Positions 54,864 through 63,873 of a stretch of DNA of 64,000 nucleotides are shown here, piece after piece. How positions within the stretch are numbered: the first letter of the stretch is position 1; each line of letters opens with the position of its first letter. Location of the stretch: contig CAWHBT010000013.1 in the NCBI GenBank assembly GCA_963827595.1, positions 124,001-188,000 of the forward strand. Direction: 5' to 3'. The notes beneath the pieces are model-generated. The model was not told where the DNA came from. It saw only the letters and a program-made list of their open reading frames with translations, and searched no databases. This stretch comes from DATEDA01 sp963827595. Lineage in GTDB: Bacteria; Pseudomonadota; Gammaproteobacteria; Burkholderiales; SG8-39. The translations under genes and the position numbers were made by a program.

Positions 54864-56345
54864 AACTCGCTCCCGAGCGCGTCGCGCAACGCGTGCTCGT
54901 CGAACGGTCCTCCGCGCCTCAGCTCCCCGATCAGCGTGCCGCGGCGCATCGCGAGAATGCGGTCGCAGTGAGCGAGCAGCTCCCGGGTCTCGGACGAGGC
55001 GAGCAGGACCGCCCCGCCCCGCGCCGCGAACTCGCGGATGAGGCGCAGGATCTGCGCCTTGGCGGCGACGTCGATGCCGTGGGTCGGCTCGTCGAGGAGC
55101 AGCGTGTGGGTCTCCGCCGCGAGCCACTTGGCGAGGATCACCTTCTGCTGGTTGCCGCCCGAGAGCGTGCGCACCGCACGCGTGGGGTCGCGCGGGCGGA
55201 TGTCGAGCGCGGCGACGAGCTCCCGCACCATGCGGTCGATCGCCGCGTCGTCGCAGCGCCCGAGCCGCGCGAACCGCCCCAGCGAGGGCAGCGCGACGTT
55301 GTCCCGCACCGAGAGGCTCGGCACCAGCGCGGCGGCGCGCTCCCCCGGCGCGAAGCCGATCCCGGCGCGCACGGCGTCGCGCGGATGCCGGCGCACCACG
55401 GGGCGACCGCGCGCCGTGCCACGCGCCGCACCGGGCCCGCAGCCGAAGAGATACCGCAGCGCCTGGCTCGTGCCGCTGCCGAGCAACCCGGCGAGGCCGA
55501 CCACCTCGCGCGCGTGAAGGCGCAGGCCCTCGGGGTCGCCGGGCAGCGGCCCCACGAGCAGCGCTTCTCCGCGTTCGCGCGCGGCGGTGGCGCCGAGGTG
55601 AGCGAGCGCGCCGCCGGTCATCAGCTCGACGAGGCGCGCCACGCCGAGCTCGTCGCGCGCGAGCGTCGCCACCACGCGCCCGTCGCGCACCACCGTGCAG
55701 CGGTCGGCGATCGCCACGATCTCGTCGAGCCGGTGCGACACGTAGGCGATCGCCGTCCCCTGCGCCTTGAGCGTGGCGATGAGCCCGAACAGACGCTCGA
55801 CCTCCGCGTGCTCGAGCGCCGCGGTGGGCTCGTCGAGGATCAGCACCCGGGCCCGCCGTGACACCGCGCGCGCGATCGCGATCAGCTGCCGTTCGGCATG
55901 GGAAAGCGCGCCGGCCGGGCGCTCGAGATCGGGATGGAAGTTGAGGGCGGCGAGCGCATCGCGAGCGGACTCGAACATCGCCGCGGCGGTCGACGACCGG
56001 CAGGACGCGCAGCGCGCGGGTGCCGGGCAGGTGGCCGAGCATCACGTTCTCCGCGACGGACAGCGCGGGCGCGATGTGCAGCTCCTGCTGGATCACCGCG
56101 ATGCCGCGCCGATACGCGTCGCTCGGCCCCTTCAGGCGGAGCGCCGCGCCGCCCATCCGCAGCGCGCCGGAGTCGGCCTGGTGTACGCCGCCCAGGATCT
56201 TCAGCAGCGTCGACTTGCCCGCGCCGTTCTCGCCGACGAGGCCGTGTACCTCGCCGGAGGCGAGGCCGAACGAGACGTCATCGAGCGCCCGCGTCGCGCC
56301 GAAGCGCTTGGAGACGCCCGCCGCCGCCAGAGCGGGTTCGGTCAT
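54860..56345 (-). CDS. Ribose-type ABC transporter ATPase (RbsA-like, one frameshift)
   Basis: Two ABC domains are present. Domain 1 has GENGAGKST, the signature LSHAERQLIAIARAV and LILDEPTAALE. Domain 2 has a degenerate P loop (GLAGLLGSGTSQ) with LSGGNQQKVILAKWL and LLLDEPTHGID, as in RbsA/MglA. The frame slips near 55980-55990 in CGCCGCGGCG. The first part starts at ATG 56345, which overlaps the NicX-like stop (ATGA). Corrected length is about 495 residues, the norm for this family. The signature of domain 1, LSHAE, departs from LSxGQ. Confidence 0.85.
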
Positions 56346-57424
56346 CGCGCGACGCGCGCGACCTTCATCCCCGGATCGAGGATGCGCCCCTGCTCGATGA
56401 TCACCTTGCCGTCGAGCGCGACGCTGCAGTCGCGCATCGGCACGTCGTAGTGGCCCCGGGTGTCGCGCTTGCCGCCGCCCTGGGTGTTCGGGCCGGTCGA
56501 GAACAGGAAGTTGCCGGGGAACGTGCGCGCCGCGGCCCGATGGCGCTCGGGCTCGTCGCCGTTCAGCGCGATCCCGTACCACAGCGCCTGCGGGTTGAGG
56601 CCCCAGCCGAGGTGCGACACCGCGTACGGCTCGCGGTCCTTGTCGTCCTTCTTCCCGTCCTCCAGCCAGTCGCGCATCAGCTTGGCGTCGAGCCCGCCGT
56701 CGATCCGGGTGATGTGGCCGTTGCGGATCTCGAGCCTGACCGGGTCCACCACGTAGCGGCAGTACGGCAGGATCACGATGTCGCCGGGCTGGAACACCAC
56801 CGCGCCGTTCGCGCTGCCCTCGTTCGGGAAGGTGTGGATGTGCCCGCCGCCCCAGTGGTCGAAGTGGCCGCGCTCGTCGGCGTAGCCCCATTGCGTCATG
56901 ACCGGATACTCGCCGCACTCGTATGCGAGATCGGTGCCGGCGCCGCTCGTCACCCGCACTTTCTTCGTTTTGCGGTAGAGGCCTTCCGCGTGCCGGCACG
57001 CCTCCTTCAGACCCGGCGGCGACATGAGCTGCTCGAGATCGTCCGGCGCATCGATGATCATCAGCACGCGGGTGCCGCCGTCGGTGACCTGCTTCAGCCA
57101 CTTCGTGAACAGCGGGACGTGGAAGATCACCAGCAGGTCGGCGGCCGACACCGCTTCGAGCGTGCCCTTGCACTTGCCGATCGTCGGCACCCCGACCCTG
57201 GTCCACGACGGGATCGAGTTCACGCCCAGCTCGTAGACGTCGGCGCCGAGGTCGTCGGCCGCGGCGAACGCCGCCTGGACGTACTCGCGCCGCGTCCCGA
57301 GGTCGCTCACGACGGCGATCGTCTCGCCCGGCTTCACCCGGCAGAGCTCGAACTGCCGGCGGTACAGCGCCGCGAGCCTGGCGGGGTTGACTTCCTGGAC
57401 GCGGAGCGCGGCGTGCGTGTTCAT
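56342..57424 (-). CDS. NicX-like 2,5-dihydroxypyridine 5,6-dioxygenase family protein
   Basis: The 360-residue protein resembles NicX of Pseudomonas, an iron dioxygenase with an M29-aminopeptidase-like fold that opens 2,5-dihydroxypyridine in nicotinate degradation. Shared blocks are QWGYADERGHFDHWGGG, SHLGWGLNPQALWYG and NFLFSTGPNTQGGGKR. The iron ligands of NicX (two His and one Asp) map to His271, His325 and Asp327, with the last two in HYDVP as in HLDIP of NicX. The rest of the nic pathway is not present, and the neighbouring genes are a transporter, so the substrate may be another dihydroxylated N-ring. Confidence 0.72.
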   Translation of the reverse strand: MNTHAALRVQEVNPARLAALYRRQFELCRVKPGETIAVVSDLGTRREYVQAAFAAADDLGADVYELGVNSIPSWTRVGVPTIGKCKGTLEAVSAADLLVIFHVPLFTKWLKQVTDGGTRVLMIIDAPDDLEQLMSPPGLKEACRHAEGLYRKTKKVRVTSGAGTDLAYECGEYPVMTQWGYADERGHFDHWGGGHIHTFPNEGSANGAVVFQPGDIVILPYCRYVVDPVRLEIRNGHITRIDGGLDAKLMRDWLEDGKKDDKDREPYAVSHLGWGLNPQALWYGIALNGDEPERHRAAARTFPGNFLFSTGPNTQGGGKRDTRGHYDVPMRDCSVALDGKVIIEQGRILDPGMKVARVAR

Positions 57425-57427
57425 GGG

Positions 57428-57478
57428 AGCCTCCGGGACGGCTGCGCTATTCTAGGCGAGGTCCCCCAGCCGGAGGCT
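57428..57478. promoter_or_regulatory. Inverted repeat joining the divergent nicX-like and ridA ribosome sites
   Basis: AGCCTCCGG (57428-57436) and CCGGAGGCT (57470-57478) form a perfect 9-bp inverted repeat. Each arm contains the ribosome site of one divergent gene, so both starts read CCGGAGGCT-S-CCATG. Only 33 bp lie between the arms, where both promoters must overlap. TAGAAT (minus strand, 57449-57454) is a possible -10. Confidence 0.5.
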
Positions 57479-57481
57479 GCC

Positions 57482-57895
57482 ATGCCCGCCGAGATCACCA
57501 TCTACAACCCCGACAGCCTGGGCAAGCCGCTGGGGCAGTACTCGCAGATCACGCGGGTCAAGAACCCCTCCGAGTGGCTCTTCATCGCCGGCCAGCTCGC
57601 CACCGACCAGGCCGGCAACGTCGTCGGCCCCGACAACTTCGACGCGCAGTGCGCGCAGGTGTTCAAGAACATCGGCGCGGCGCTCGCTTCGGCCGGCGCC
57701 GGCTGGAAGAACGTCGTGCAGTTCACGACCTACCTCGTGCACTCGCAGGACATCCCGAAGTTCATGGCGTACCGCAAGCGCGAGTTCCCGGTCCTCTTCG
57801 CCGACGGGAAGTACCCGCCGAACACGCTGCTGATGATCGACCGGCTGGTCGGCGAGCCGTTCCTGGTCGAGGTGCAGGCGGTCGCGGCGCTGTAG
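57482..57895 (+). CDS. RidA-family enamine/imine deaminase-like protein
   Basis: The 137-residue protein has the YjgF/YER057c/UK114 fold: GQYSQITRVKNPSEWLFIAGQLATD, then AQCAQVFKNIGAALASAGAG and the C-terminal FLVEVQAVAAL. The Arg of true RidA enzymes (in RPARVAVEV) is not at its place; the region reads NTLLMIDRL. It belongs to a subfamily often encoded in catabolic clusters, where it may act on unsaturated amine intermediates. It is 25 nt before the amidase gene, and the two are probably an operon. Confidence 0.85.
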   Translation: MPAEITIYNPDSLGKPLGQYSQITRVKNPSEWLFIAGQLATDQAGNVVGPDNFDAQCAQVFKNIGAALASAGAGWKNVVQFTTYLVHSQDIPKFMAYRKREFPVLFADGKYPPNTLLMIDRLVGEPFLVEVQAVAAL

Positions 57896-57920
57896 CGCGA
57901 GGGGACGGGGGAGGGGAGCC

Positions 57921-59201
57921 ATGGCCGAGCTGAACCGCTTGTCGGCGACGGCGCTCGCCGCCCGACTCCAGGCGCGTCAGGTGCGCGCGATCGAGGTGGT
58001 CGACGACTGCCTGGCGCGCATCGCCGCGCGGGACTCCGCCATCCACGCGTGGGCGTTCCTCGAGCCGGAGCGCGCCCGCGGACAGGCCCATGTCTTCGAC
58101 GCGGGGCCGATCCGGGGGCCGCTGCACGGGCTGCCGATCGGCGTGAAGGACATCATCGACACGGCGGACATGCCCACCGCGTACGGCTCGCCGATCTACA
58201 ACTGGCATCGGCCGGCGTGGGACGCGGCGTGTGTCGCTGCCGCTCGCGCGGCCGGCGCGGTGATCCTCGGCAAGACGATGACCACCGAGTTCGCGACGTT
58301 TACGCCGGCGACCACCGTGAATCCAAGAGACTTCGCACACACCCCCGGCGGCTCCTCGAGCGGATCGGCGGCCGCGGTCGCCGACGACATGGTGCCGCTC
58401 GCGTTCGGTACGCAGACGGTCGGTTCGATCATCCGCCCGGCGAGCTTCTGCGGCGTGGTCGGATACAAGCCGAGCTTCGGGACGCTCAGCCGCGCGGGCA
58501 TCAAACCCCAGGCCGAGAGCCTTGACACCGCCGGTGCCATCGCCCGCACGGTCGAGGACGCAGCCCTGCTCGTCGGCGCCCTCACCGGGCGCGCCGACCT
58601 CCTGTCGCTGCCGCAGGCCTCCAAGCTGCGGCTCGGGCTGTGCCGCACCCACGACTGGAACGAGACGCGACCCGAGGTGGGCGCGGCGATGGAGGCCGCT
58701 GCCCGCACGCTGTCGGCGGCCGGCGCCGGCGTGAGCCAGGTCGAGCTGCCGCTGGATTTCGCCGCGCTCGGCGATGCGCACGGCGACATCCTCGGCTACG
58801 AGATCGCCCGCAATCTCGCGCACGAGCACACCGTCCACGGCGCCCGCCTCAGCACGCGGCTGCGGGAGTTGCTGGACGCGAGCCGGCAGGTGACGGCCGA
58901 GCGCTACGACCGCGCGCGCGTGCTCGCCCGCGCCTGCCGGATGGGGTTTGCGGGCGCGTTCGACGAATGCCACGTGCTGCTCGCGCCGAGCGCGACCGGG
59001 GAAGCTCCGGAGGGCCTTGGGTCCACGGGGAACCCGGTGATGAACCGCGTCTGGACGCTGCTGCACGTGCCGTGCGTGACGGTCCCGGTCGCACACGGGC
59101 CGAGCGGCCTGCCGGTGGGACTGCAGGTGATCGGCCGCTTCGCGGACGACGCGCGCACGCTCACGGCCGCGCGCTGGGTCCACGAGCGGATGACGAGCTG
59201 A
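57921..59201 (+). CDS. Amidase-signature family hydrolase
   Basis: The 426-residue enzyme hydrolyses an amide bond by the Ser-cisSer-Lys mechanism. Lys76 is in GVKDIIDTADMPTAYGS, the glycine-serine loop is TPGGSSSGSAAAVA (cis-Ser about 145) and the nucleophile Ser169 is in TVGSIIRPASFCG. Length is normal for the family. The gene follows ridA and is divergent from the NicX-like operon. Release of ammonia from an amide intermediate of an N-ring pathway is a plausible role, but amidases act on many substrates. Confidence 0.92.
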   Translation: MAELNRLSATALAARLQARQVRAIEVVDDCLARIAARDSAIHAWAFLEPERARGQAHVFDAGPIRGPLHGLPIGVKDIIDTADMPTAYGSPIYNWHRPAWDAACVAAARAAGAVILGKTMTTEFATFTPATTVNPRDFAHTPGGSSSGSAAAVADDMVPLAFGTQTVGSIIRPASFCGVVGYKPSFGTLSRAGIKPQAESLDTAGAIARTVEDAALLVGALTGRADLLSLPQASKLRLGLCRTHDWNETRPEVGAAMEAAARTLSAAGAGVSQVELPLDFAALGDAHGDILGYEIARNLAHEHTVHGARLSTRLRELLDASRQVTAERYDRARVLARACRMGFAGAFDECHVLLAPSATGEAPEGLGSTGNPVMNRVWTLLHVPCVTVPVAHGPSGLPVGLQVIGRFADDARTLTAARWVHERMTS

Positions 59202-59247
59202 CTGGGCCGCGCGACGACCGTGCGCGCGAACCCTCGGGCGCGCCGGC

Positions 59248-60135
59248 CTAGGCCGCTGCCGGTCGGAGCCCGAGGAGCCGGATCGCGTTCTCCTTGAGGA
59301 TCAGCGGACGGACCTCGGGTTTGAACGCCGCGGCTTCGAAGTCCTTCAGCCAGCGGTCGGGCGTGAGCAACGGAAAATCCGAGCCGAAGAGCACCTTCTC
59401 CTTGAGCAGCGTATTTGCATAGTGCACCAGCTGGGGTGCGAAGTACTTCGGCGACCAGCCGGAGAGATCGATGTACACGTTCGGCTTGTGCAGGCAGATC
59501 GACAGCGCCTCGTCCTGCCACGGCCACGACGGGTGCGCGATGATGATCGGCATGTCGGGGAAGTCGACCGCGACGTCGTCGAGGTAGGTCGGGTTGGAGT
59601 ACTTCAACCGCAGGCCGCCGCCGCCCCGCATCCCGGTTCCCATGCCCGAGTGGCCGCTGTGGAAGATCGCCGGCAGCTGCGCCGCGGCGATCACCTCGTA
59701 GAGGGGGTAGGCCTTCCGGTCGTTCGGGAAGAACCCCTGCGCGGTGGGATGGAACTTGAAGCCCTTGACGCCATGCTCCTCGATGAGACGCCGGGCCTCG
59801 CGCACGCCCATCTTGCCCCGCGCAGGATCGATGCTCGCGAACGCGATCATGATGTCGCTGTTCTCGGCCGCCGCCTGCGCGACCTCCTCGTTCGGGATCC
59901 GCCGGCGGCCCATCTCCCCCTCCGCGTCGACGGTGAACATCACGAGCCCGATCCTGCGCTCGCGGTAGTAGGCGATGGTCTCGGGGATCGTCGGCCGGCG
60001 TCCGGCCTTAAGCACCGTCCCGAAATACTTGTCCGCCGCGTCGTCGAACTCCTTGCCGAAGAGATCGGGCGGCTGGCAGCACGACACCTCGGCGTGGGTG
60101 TGGGTGTCGATCGCGACGAGCTCGTTGACGTTCAT
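59248..60135 (-). CDS. Amidohydrolase-2 family metal-dependent hydrolase/decarboxylase
   Basis: The 295-residue TIM-barrel protein has the metal site DTHTH at residues 10-14, FHSGHSGMG and HPSWPWQDEALS, and the final FGSDFPLL with the last Asp. The family includes gamma-resorcylate and 4-carboxymuconolactone-side decarboxylases and hydratases of aromatic pathways. It is the last gene of the operon behind the Bug receptor (16 nt gap). Hydrolysis, hydration and decarboxylation remain open. Confidence 0.85.
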   Translation of the reverse strand: MNVNELVAIDTHTHAEVSCCQPPDLFGKEFDDAADKYFGTVLKAGRRPTIPETIAYYRERRIGLVMFTVDAEGEMGRRRIPNEEVAQAAAENSDIMIAFASIDPARGKMGVREARRLIEEHGVKGFKFHPTAQGFFPNDRKAYPLYEVIAAAQLPAIFHSGHSGMGTGMRGGGGLRLKYSNPTYLDDVAVDFPDMPIIIAHPSWPWQDEALSICLHKPNVYIDLSGWSPKYFAPQLVHYANTLLKEKVLFGSDFPLLTPDRWLKDFEAAAFKPEVRPLILKENAIRLLGLRPAAA

Positions 60136-60151
60136 GGGCCGTGCCCGGCGG

Positions 60152-61123
60152 TCAGTCGACGCGGGCGCCCGACTCCTTGACGACCTTGCTGAGGGTGGCG
60201 GTGTCGGTCCTGATCAGGGCGGCGAACTCCTCGGGGGTGTTCGTCACAACGTCGAGGCCGCGGTCGGTCAGCGACTTGGCGATGTCCGGGCTGCGCACCG
60301 CCTTCACGAACTCCTCGTTGAGCTTCCGCACCACCGGCTGCGGCGTCCCGACCGGGACGAACATCCCGAACCACTGGTCCATCTCGACGCCGGGGAAGCC
60401 GGCCTCGGCCATCGTCGGCACGTCGGGCAGCAGCGGCGAGCGGGTCTTGTTCGCGATCGCGAGCGCCCTGAGCCGGCCCTCGCGCACGTACGGCAGGCTG
60501 GTCACGACCGCGTCGAAGAAGAGATCGACCCGGCCGGCGAGCATGTCCTGCAACGCCGGCGCGGAGCCCTTGTAGGGGACATGCGTGAGGTTCGTCTTAG
60601 TCTGCGCCTTGAGCATCTCGCCGAGCAGGTGCCCGCCCGAGCCGATGCTCTGCGAGGCGAAGGTCAGGCCGCCCGGCTTGGCTTTCGCCATCGCCACCAG
60701 ATCCGCGACGCTCTTCGCGGGACTGTCCGCCGGCACGACGAGGATGTGCGCGCTCGAAATGAGCAGCGTGACCGGCTGGAAGTCCTTCACCGGGTCGTAG
60801 GGCAGCTTCGAGTAGAGGCTCGGGTTCACCGCATGGCTGCCGGTGAAGCCCATCAGCACCGTGTAGCCGTCGGCAGGCGCTTTCTTGACGTACTCGGCGG
60901 CGATGATCCCGCTCGCGCCGGGCTTGTTGTCGACGATGACCGGCTGCTTGATGCTCTCCGACATCCTCTGCCCGACCGTTCGCGCCACGGGATCGGTCAC
61001 GCCCCCGGGCGGGAACGGCACGATGATCGTGATCGGCTTCGCGGGGAAGGCCTGAGCGAACCCTTGAACGGGCGCACCGAGGCAGAGGGCGACGGCGATG
61101 GTGCAAACGAGGCGGCAGTGCAT
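60152..61123 (-). CDS. Bug-family (TctC) periplasmic binding protein
   Basis: The 323-residue protein has a signal peptide ending GFAQA and the Bug signature parts: ITIIVPFPPGGVTDPVART, ADGYTVLMGFTGSHAVNP, VTHVPYKGSAPALQDML-like, and DVPTMAEAGFPGVE. Such receptors are very numerous in Burkholderiales and bind carboxylates or aromatic acids. No tctAB permease genes are near. In this operon it may bring ferulate-like acids or act as a sensor. The ATG at 61123 begins the signal peptide. Confidence 0.93.
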   Translation of the reverse strand: MHCRLVCTIAVALCLGAPVQGFAQAFPAKPITIIVPFPPGGVTDPVARTVGQRMSESIKQPVIVDNKPGASGIIAAEYVKKAPADGYTVLMGFTGSHAVNPSLYSKLPYDPVKDFQPVTLLISSAHILVVPADSPAKSVADLVAMAKAKPGGLTFASQSIGSGGHLLGEMLKAQTKTNLTHVPYKGSAPALQDMLAGRVDLFFDAVVTSLPYVREGRLRALAIANKTRSPLLPDVPTMAEAGFPGVEMDQWFGMFVPVGTPQPVVRKLNEEFVKAVRSPDIAKSLTDRGLDVVTNTPEEFAALIRTDTATLSKVVKESGARVD

Positions 61124-61157
61124 GGTCAGATTCTCCTCCTGGACAGTAACGCTCGGG

Positions 61158-63011
61158 TCAACCCCAGCGCGCGCACAGCACGCGCGCCGAGGGCGGATCG
61201 GTGTACAGCTCCTCGACCAGCGCGGCGCGCGTCCTGAGCACGGCGCGCTGGTTGATCGAGCCCTTGTCGGTGATCTCGGACGCGTCGATCGAGGGCTGTG
61301 CTTCGAGGACGATCGCGCGCGCGATCCGGGTCGAGCTGCCGGTCGCCTCGCGCGCGAGCGCATCGAGCAGTGCCTGGAACCGCGCGCGTACGGCGTCATG
61401 CGCGAGCACGTCGGACGCCGCGGTCTGCGCCGGGAATCCGGCGTAGAGGGCGCGGCAGTCCTCGAGCCGCGGGAAGATGAGCGCGCCGATCCGGTCGCGG
61501 TTCAAACCGGCGATCACGACGTCCTGCACGAGCGGTGCGCCGGCGGCGATCAGCTTCGCGCGCAACGGACCGACGCTCACCCACGTCCCGCTCGACAGCT
61601 TGAAATCCTCGGCCACCCGTCCGTCGAACACGAGGCCGCGCTGCGGATCGTCCGGATCGACGAAGCGGACCGCATCGCCCATCCGGTAGAACCCTTCCTC
61701 GTCGAACGCCGCGCGGGTGAGCTCGGGCCGTCGCCAGTAGCCGGGCGTGACACTCGGGCCGCGCACCCGCATCTCGAGCTTGTCGCCTTCCGGCGTGAGC
61801 TTGACCTCGACCCCGGGCACCGGCACGCCGATCATCCCCGAGCGCACGCCGTCCGACCGGGTGAAGGTCACCGCAGGGGCGGTCTCGGTCGCGCCCAACC
61901 CCGTCACCCAGAGGATGCGTTCGCCGCTGGCCTGGACGGCGAGCTCGTCCATCGCGTCCCACACCGGCTGCGACAGCCCGGCGCCCGCGTAGCAGAGCAT
62001 GCCGACCCGGCTGAAGAACTTCGCGCGCAGCTCCGGGTCGCGCCGCAGGTACGGCACGAGCTCCTCGAAGCCGCGCGGGACGTTGAAATAGACCGTGGGC
62101 GCGATCTCGCGCAGGTTGCGGACGCTCTTCTCGATCTCGCCCGGCGTGGGCTTCCCGTCGTCGAGGTAGAGCGTCCCGCCGTTGTGGATCACGAGCCCGA
62201 GGTTGTTGTTGCTCCCGAAGGTGTGATTCCAGGGCAGCCAGTCGACGAGGACCGGAGGGACCTCGCGCAGATAGGGCAGAGCCTGCGCGATCATCTGCTG
62301 GTTCACGCACAGCATCCGGTGCGTGTTGATCACGGCCTTCGGGTTTCCGGTCGAGCCCGAGGTGAGCAGGAACTTGGCGATCGTGTCGGGGCCCACGGCG
62401 GCGTGGGCCTCGTCCACCGCGCCGGTCGGCCGCGCCGCCTCGAGCGCGCCGAAGAGCGTGGTCGCGCGGCCCGGCACGGGCACGCTCGTGACGACCACCT
62501 CGGTAGCCGACGGCACGGCCGCGCGGATGGCGGCGGCATAGCGCTCGCCGTCCGCGGCGAACACGAGCCCGGGCGTAAGGAGCTCCATCGCGTAGCGAAG
62601 CTTGGCATGGTCGTTCGAGACGAGCGAGTACGCCGACGAAACGGGGGCCCAAGGGACGCCGACATGCATCGCCGCGAGCGCGAGCAGCGCGTGCTCGAGG
62701 TCGTTCTCCGAGAGGATCACGACCGGCCGCTCCGGCGAAAGCTTCCGGTCGAGGAGCGCCTGCCCGATCGCCCGAAACCGCTCGAAGGCCTCCGCATAGC
62801 TGAACGTGCGCCACGCTCCGGCCGCCGTACGCCGCGCGATGAACGTTCGATCGGGCGTCTCTCGCGCCCACCGGCTGAAGCGCTCCGTGAGGTTCGCCGG
62901 AGGGGGCGCGAGCGCTTCAGGCGAGCGCAGGAGCAGGGATCCGTCTTCCCGCCGCGTCACGATCACCTCCGGCGAGCCAAGCGGGATCCTGCGCACCGGG
63001 GCGGTCGGCAT
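61158..63011 (-). CDS. fcs: Feruloyl-CoA synthase-like acyl-CoA synthetase
   Basis: The 617-residue AMP-forming enzyme has the P-loop-like LLTSGSTGNPKAVINTHRM, and WLPWNHTFGSNNNLGLVIHN with GGTLYLDDGKPTPG, the pattern of feruloyl-CoA synthases. Further parts are GLGATETAPAV and the hinge region VFDGRVAEDFKLSSGTWVSVG. It activates hydroxycinnamates (ferulate, p-coumarate, caffeate) to CoA thioesters. ATG 63011 shares one base with the crotonase stop. The substrate is inferred from family and partner genes. Confidence 0.87.
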   Translation of the reverse strand: MPTAPVRRIPLGSPEVIVTRREDGSLLLRSPEALAPPPANLTERFSRWARETPDRTFIARRTAAGAWRTFSYAEAFERFRAIGQALLDRKLSPERPVVILSENDLEHALLALAAMHVGVPWAPVSSAYSLVSNDHAKLRYAMELLTPGLVFAADGERYAAAIRAAVPSATEVVVTSVPVPGRATTLFGALEAARPTGAVDEAHAAVGPDTIAKFLLTSGSTGNPKAVINTHRMLCVNQQMIAQALPYLREVPPVLVDWLPWNHTFGSNNNLGLVIHNGGTLYLDDGKPTPGEIEKSVRNLREIAPTVYFNVPRGFEELVPYLRRDPELRAKFFSRVGMLCYAGAGLSQPVWDAMDELAVQASGERILWVTGLGATETAPAVTFTRSDGVRSGMIGVPVPGVEVKLTPEGDKLEMRVRGPSVTPGYWRRPELTRAAFDEEGFYRMGDAVRFVDPDDPQRGLVFDGRVAEDFKLSSGTWVSVGPLRAKLIAAGAPLVQDVVIAGLNRDRIGALIFPRLEDCRALYAGFPAQTAASDVLAHDAVRARFQALLDALAREATGSSTRIARAIVLEAQPSIDASEITDKGSINQRAVLRTRAALVEELYTDPPSARVLCARWG

Positions 63012-63805
63012 CAGGGCTTCCTCACCTTGCCGGCGCTCTTGTCGAGGAAAGCCTTCATGCGCGCCTTCGCATCCGGCTCGCTCTGCGCGATCGCCGCGAC
63101 CAGCGACTCCATGAACAGGCCGGCGTCCTGCCCGAGCTCGGCGATGCGGGGAAGCGCGTGCATCACCGCGAAATTGGTAATCGACGCATTGCCGGCGATC
63201 TTGCGCGCGAGCTCGATCCCCCTGGCGAGGCCCGCGCCCGGCTCCTCGAGGTACGTGGCGAGTCCGAGCGCCTGGCCTTCCGCGGCGGAGTAAACGCGGC
63301 CGGTGAGCATCATGTCGGCCATCCGGTGCGCGCCGATCAGCCGGGGCACGCGGACCGAAGCGCCGCCCCCGACGAAGATGCCGCGCTGACCCTCGGGCAG
63401 CGCGTAGAAAGCGGAGGCCTCCGCGACGCGCACATGCGCCGCGCAGGCGAGCTCGAGCCCGCCGCCGACGACCGCGCCGTGCAGGACCGCGACGATCGGG
63501 ACGCGCCCGAACTGCAGGTGGTCGAACACCCGGTGCCACGCCCGGGAGTGGTGAACCCCTTCGGCCGCGGAGAGCTCCGCGAGCGCGGAAAGGTCGAGGC
63601 CGGCGCAGAAATGCTCGCCGGCGCCGTGGAGGACGACGGCGCGCACGCCTTCGGGCGGCGCCGCGAAGAACGCGCCGAGCGCCTCGACCGTCGGGTCGTC
63701 CAGGGCGTTGCGCTTGGCGGGGCGGTTGAGCTGGAGCAGGCCGATCTCGCCCTCCTGCTCGAAGCGCAGGGTGGGCGCGAGGACCGAGCTCTTCCGGTGC
63801 TGCAC
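63011..63805 (-). CDS. Crotonase-family enoyl-CoA hydratase
   Basis: The 264-residue protein has the crotonase oxyanion blocks HFCAGLDLSALAEL and HGAVVGGGLELACAAHVRVA, and PEGQRGIFVGGGASVRVPRL. GTG 63805 is the start because GGAGGAGGG lies just upstream. A longer frame would run through the promoter. Paired with feruloyl-CoA synthase, it may hydrate and cleave the side chain, but the sequence is not a close match to vanillin-forming hydratase-lyase, so simple hydration or beta-oxidation is also possible. Confidence 0.87.
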   Translation of the reverse strand: MQHRKSSVLAPTLRFEQEGEIGLLQLNRPAKRNALDDPTVEALGAFFAAPPEGVRAVVLHGAGEHFCAGLDLSALAELSAAEGVHHSRAWHRVFDHLQFGRVPIVAVLHGAVVGGGLELACAAHVRVAEASAFYALPEGQRGIFVGGGASVRVPRLIGAHRMADMMLTGRVYSAAEGQALGLATYLEEPGAGLARGIELARKIAGNASITNFAVMHALPRIAELGQDAGLFMESLVAAIAQSEPDAKARMKAFLDKSAGKVRKP

Positions 63806-63830
63806 GGTGCCCTCCTCCAGAGCCGCGTCA

Positions 63831-63865
63831 ATGGTTATGGTATATAACCATACGCCCTGTGTCAA
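63831..63865 (-). promoter_or_regulatory. Promoter with overlapping palindromic operator for the ferulate-type operon
   Basis: On the minus strand TTGACA (63865-63860) and TACCAT (63842-63837) are exactly 17 bp apart. The dyad ATGGTTAT-N5-ATAACCAT (63831-63851) covers the -10 region. Its form fits a MarR-family operator, and a MarR-like gene end lies just upstream. Transcription would start about 25 nt before the crotonase GTG. Confidence 0.7.
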
Positions 63866-63873
63866 CTGGCGGT

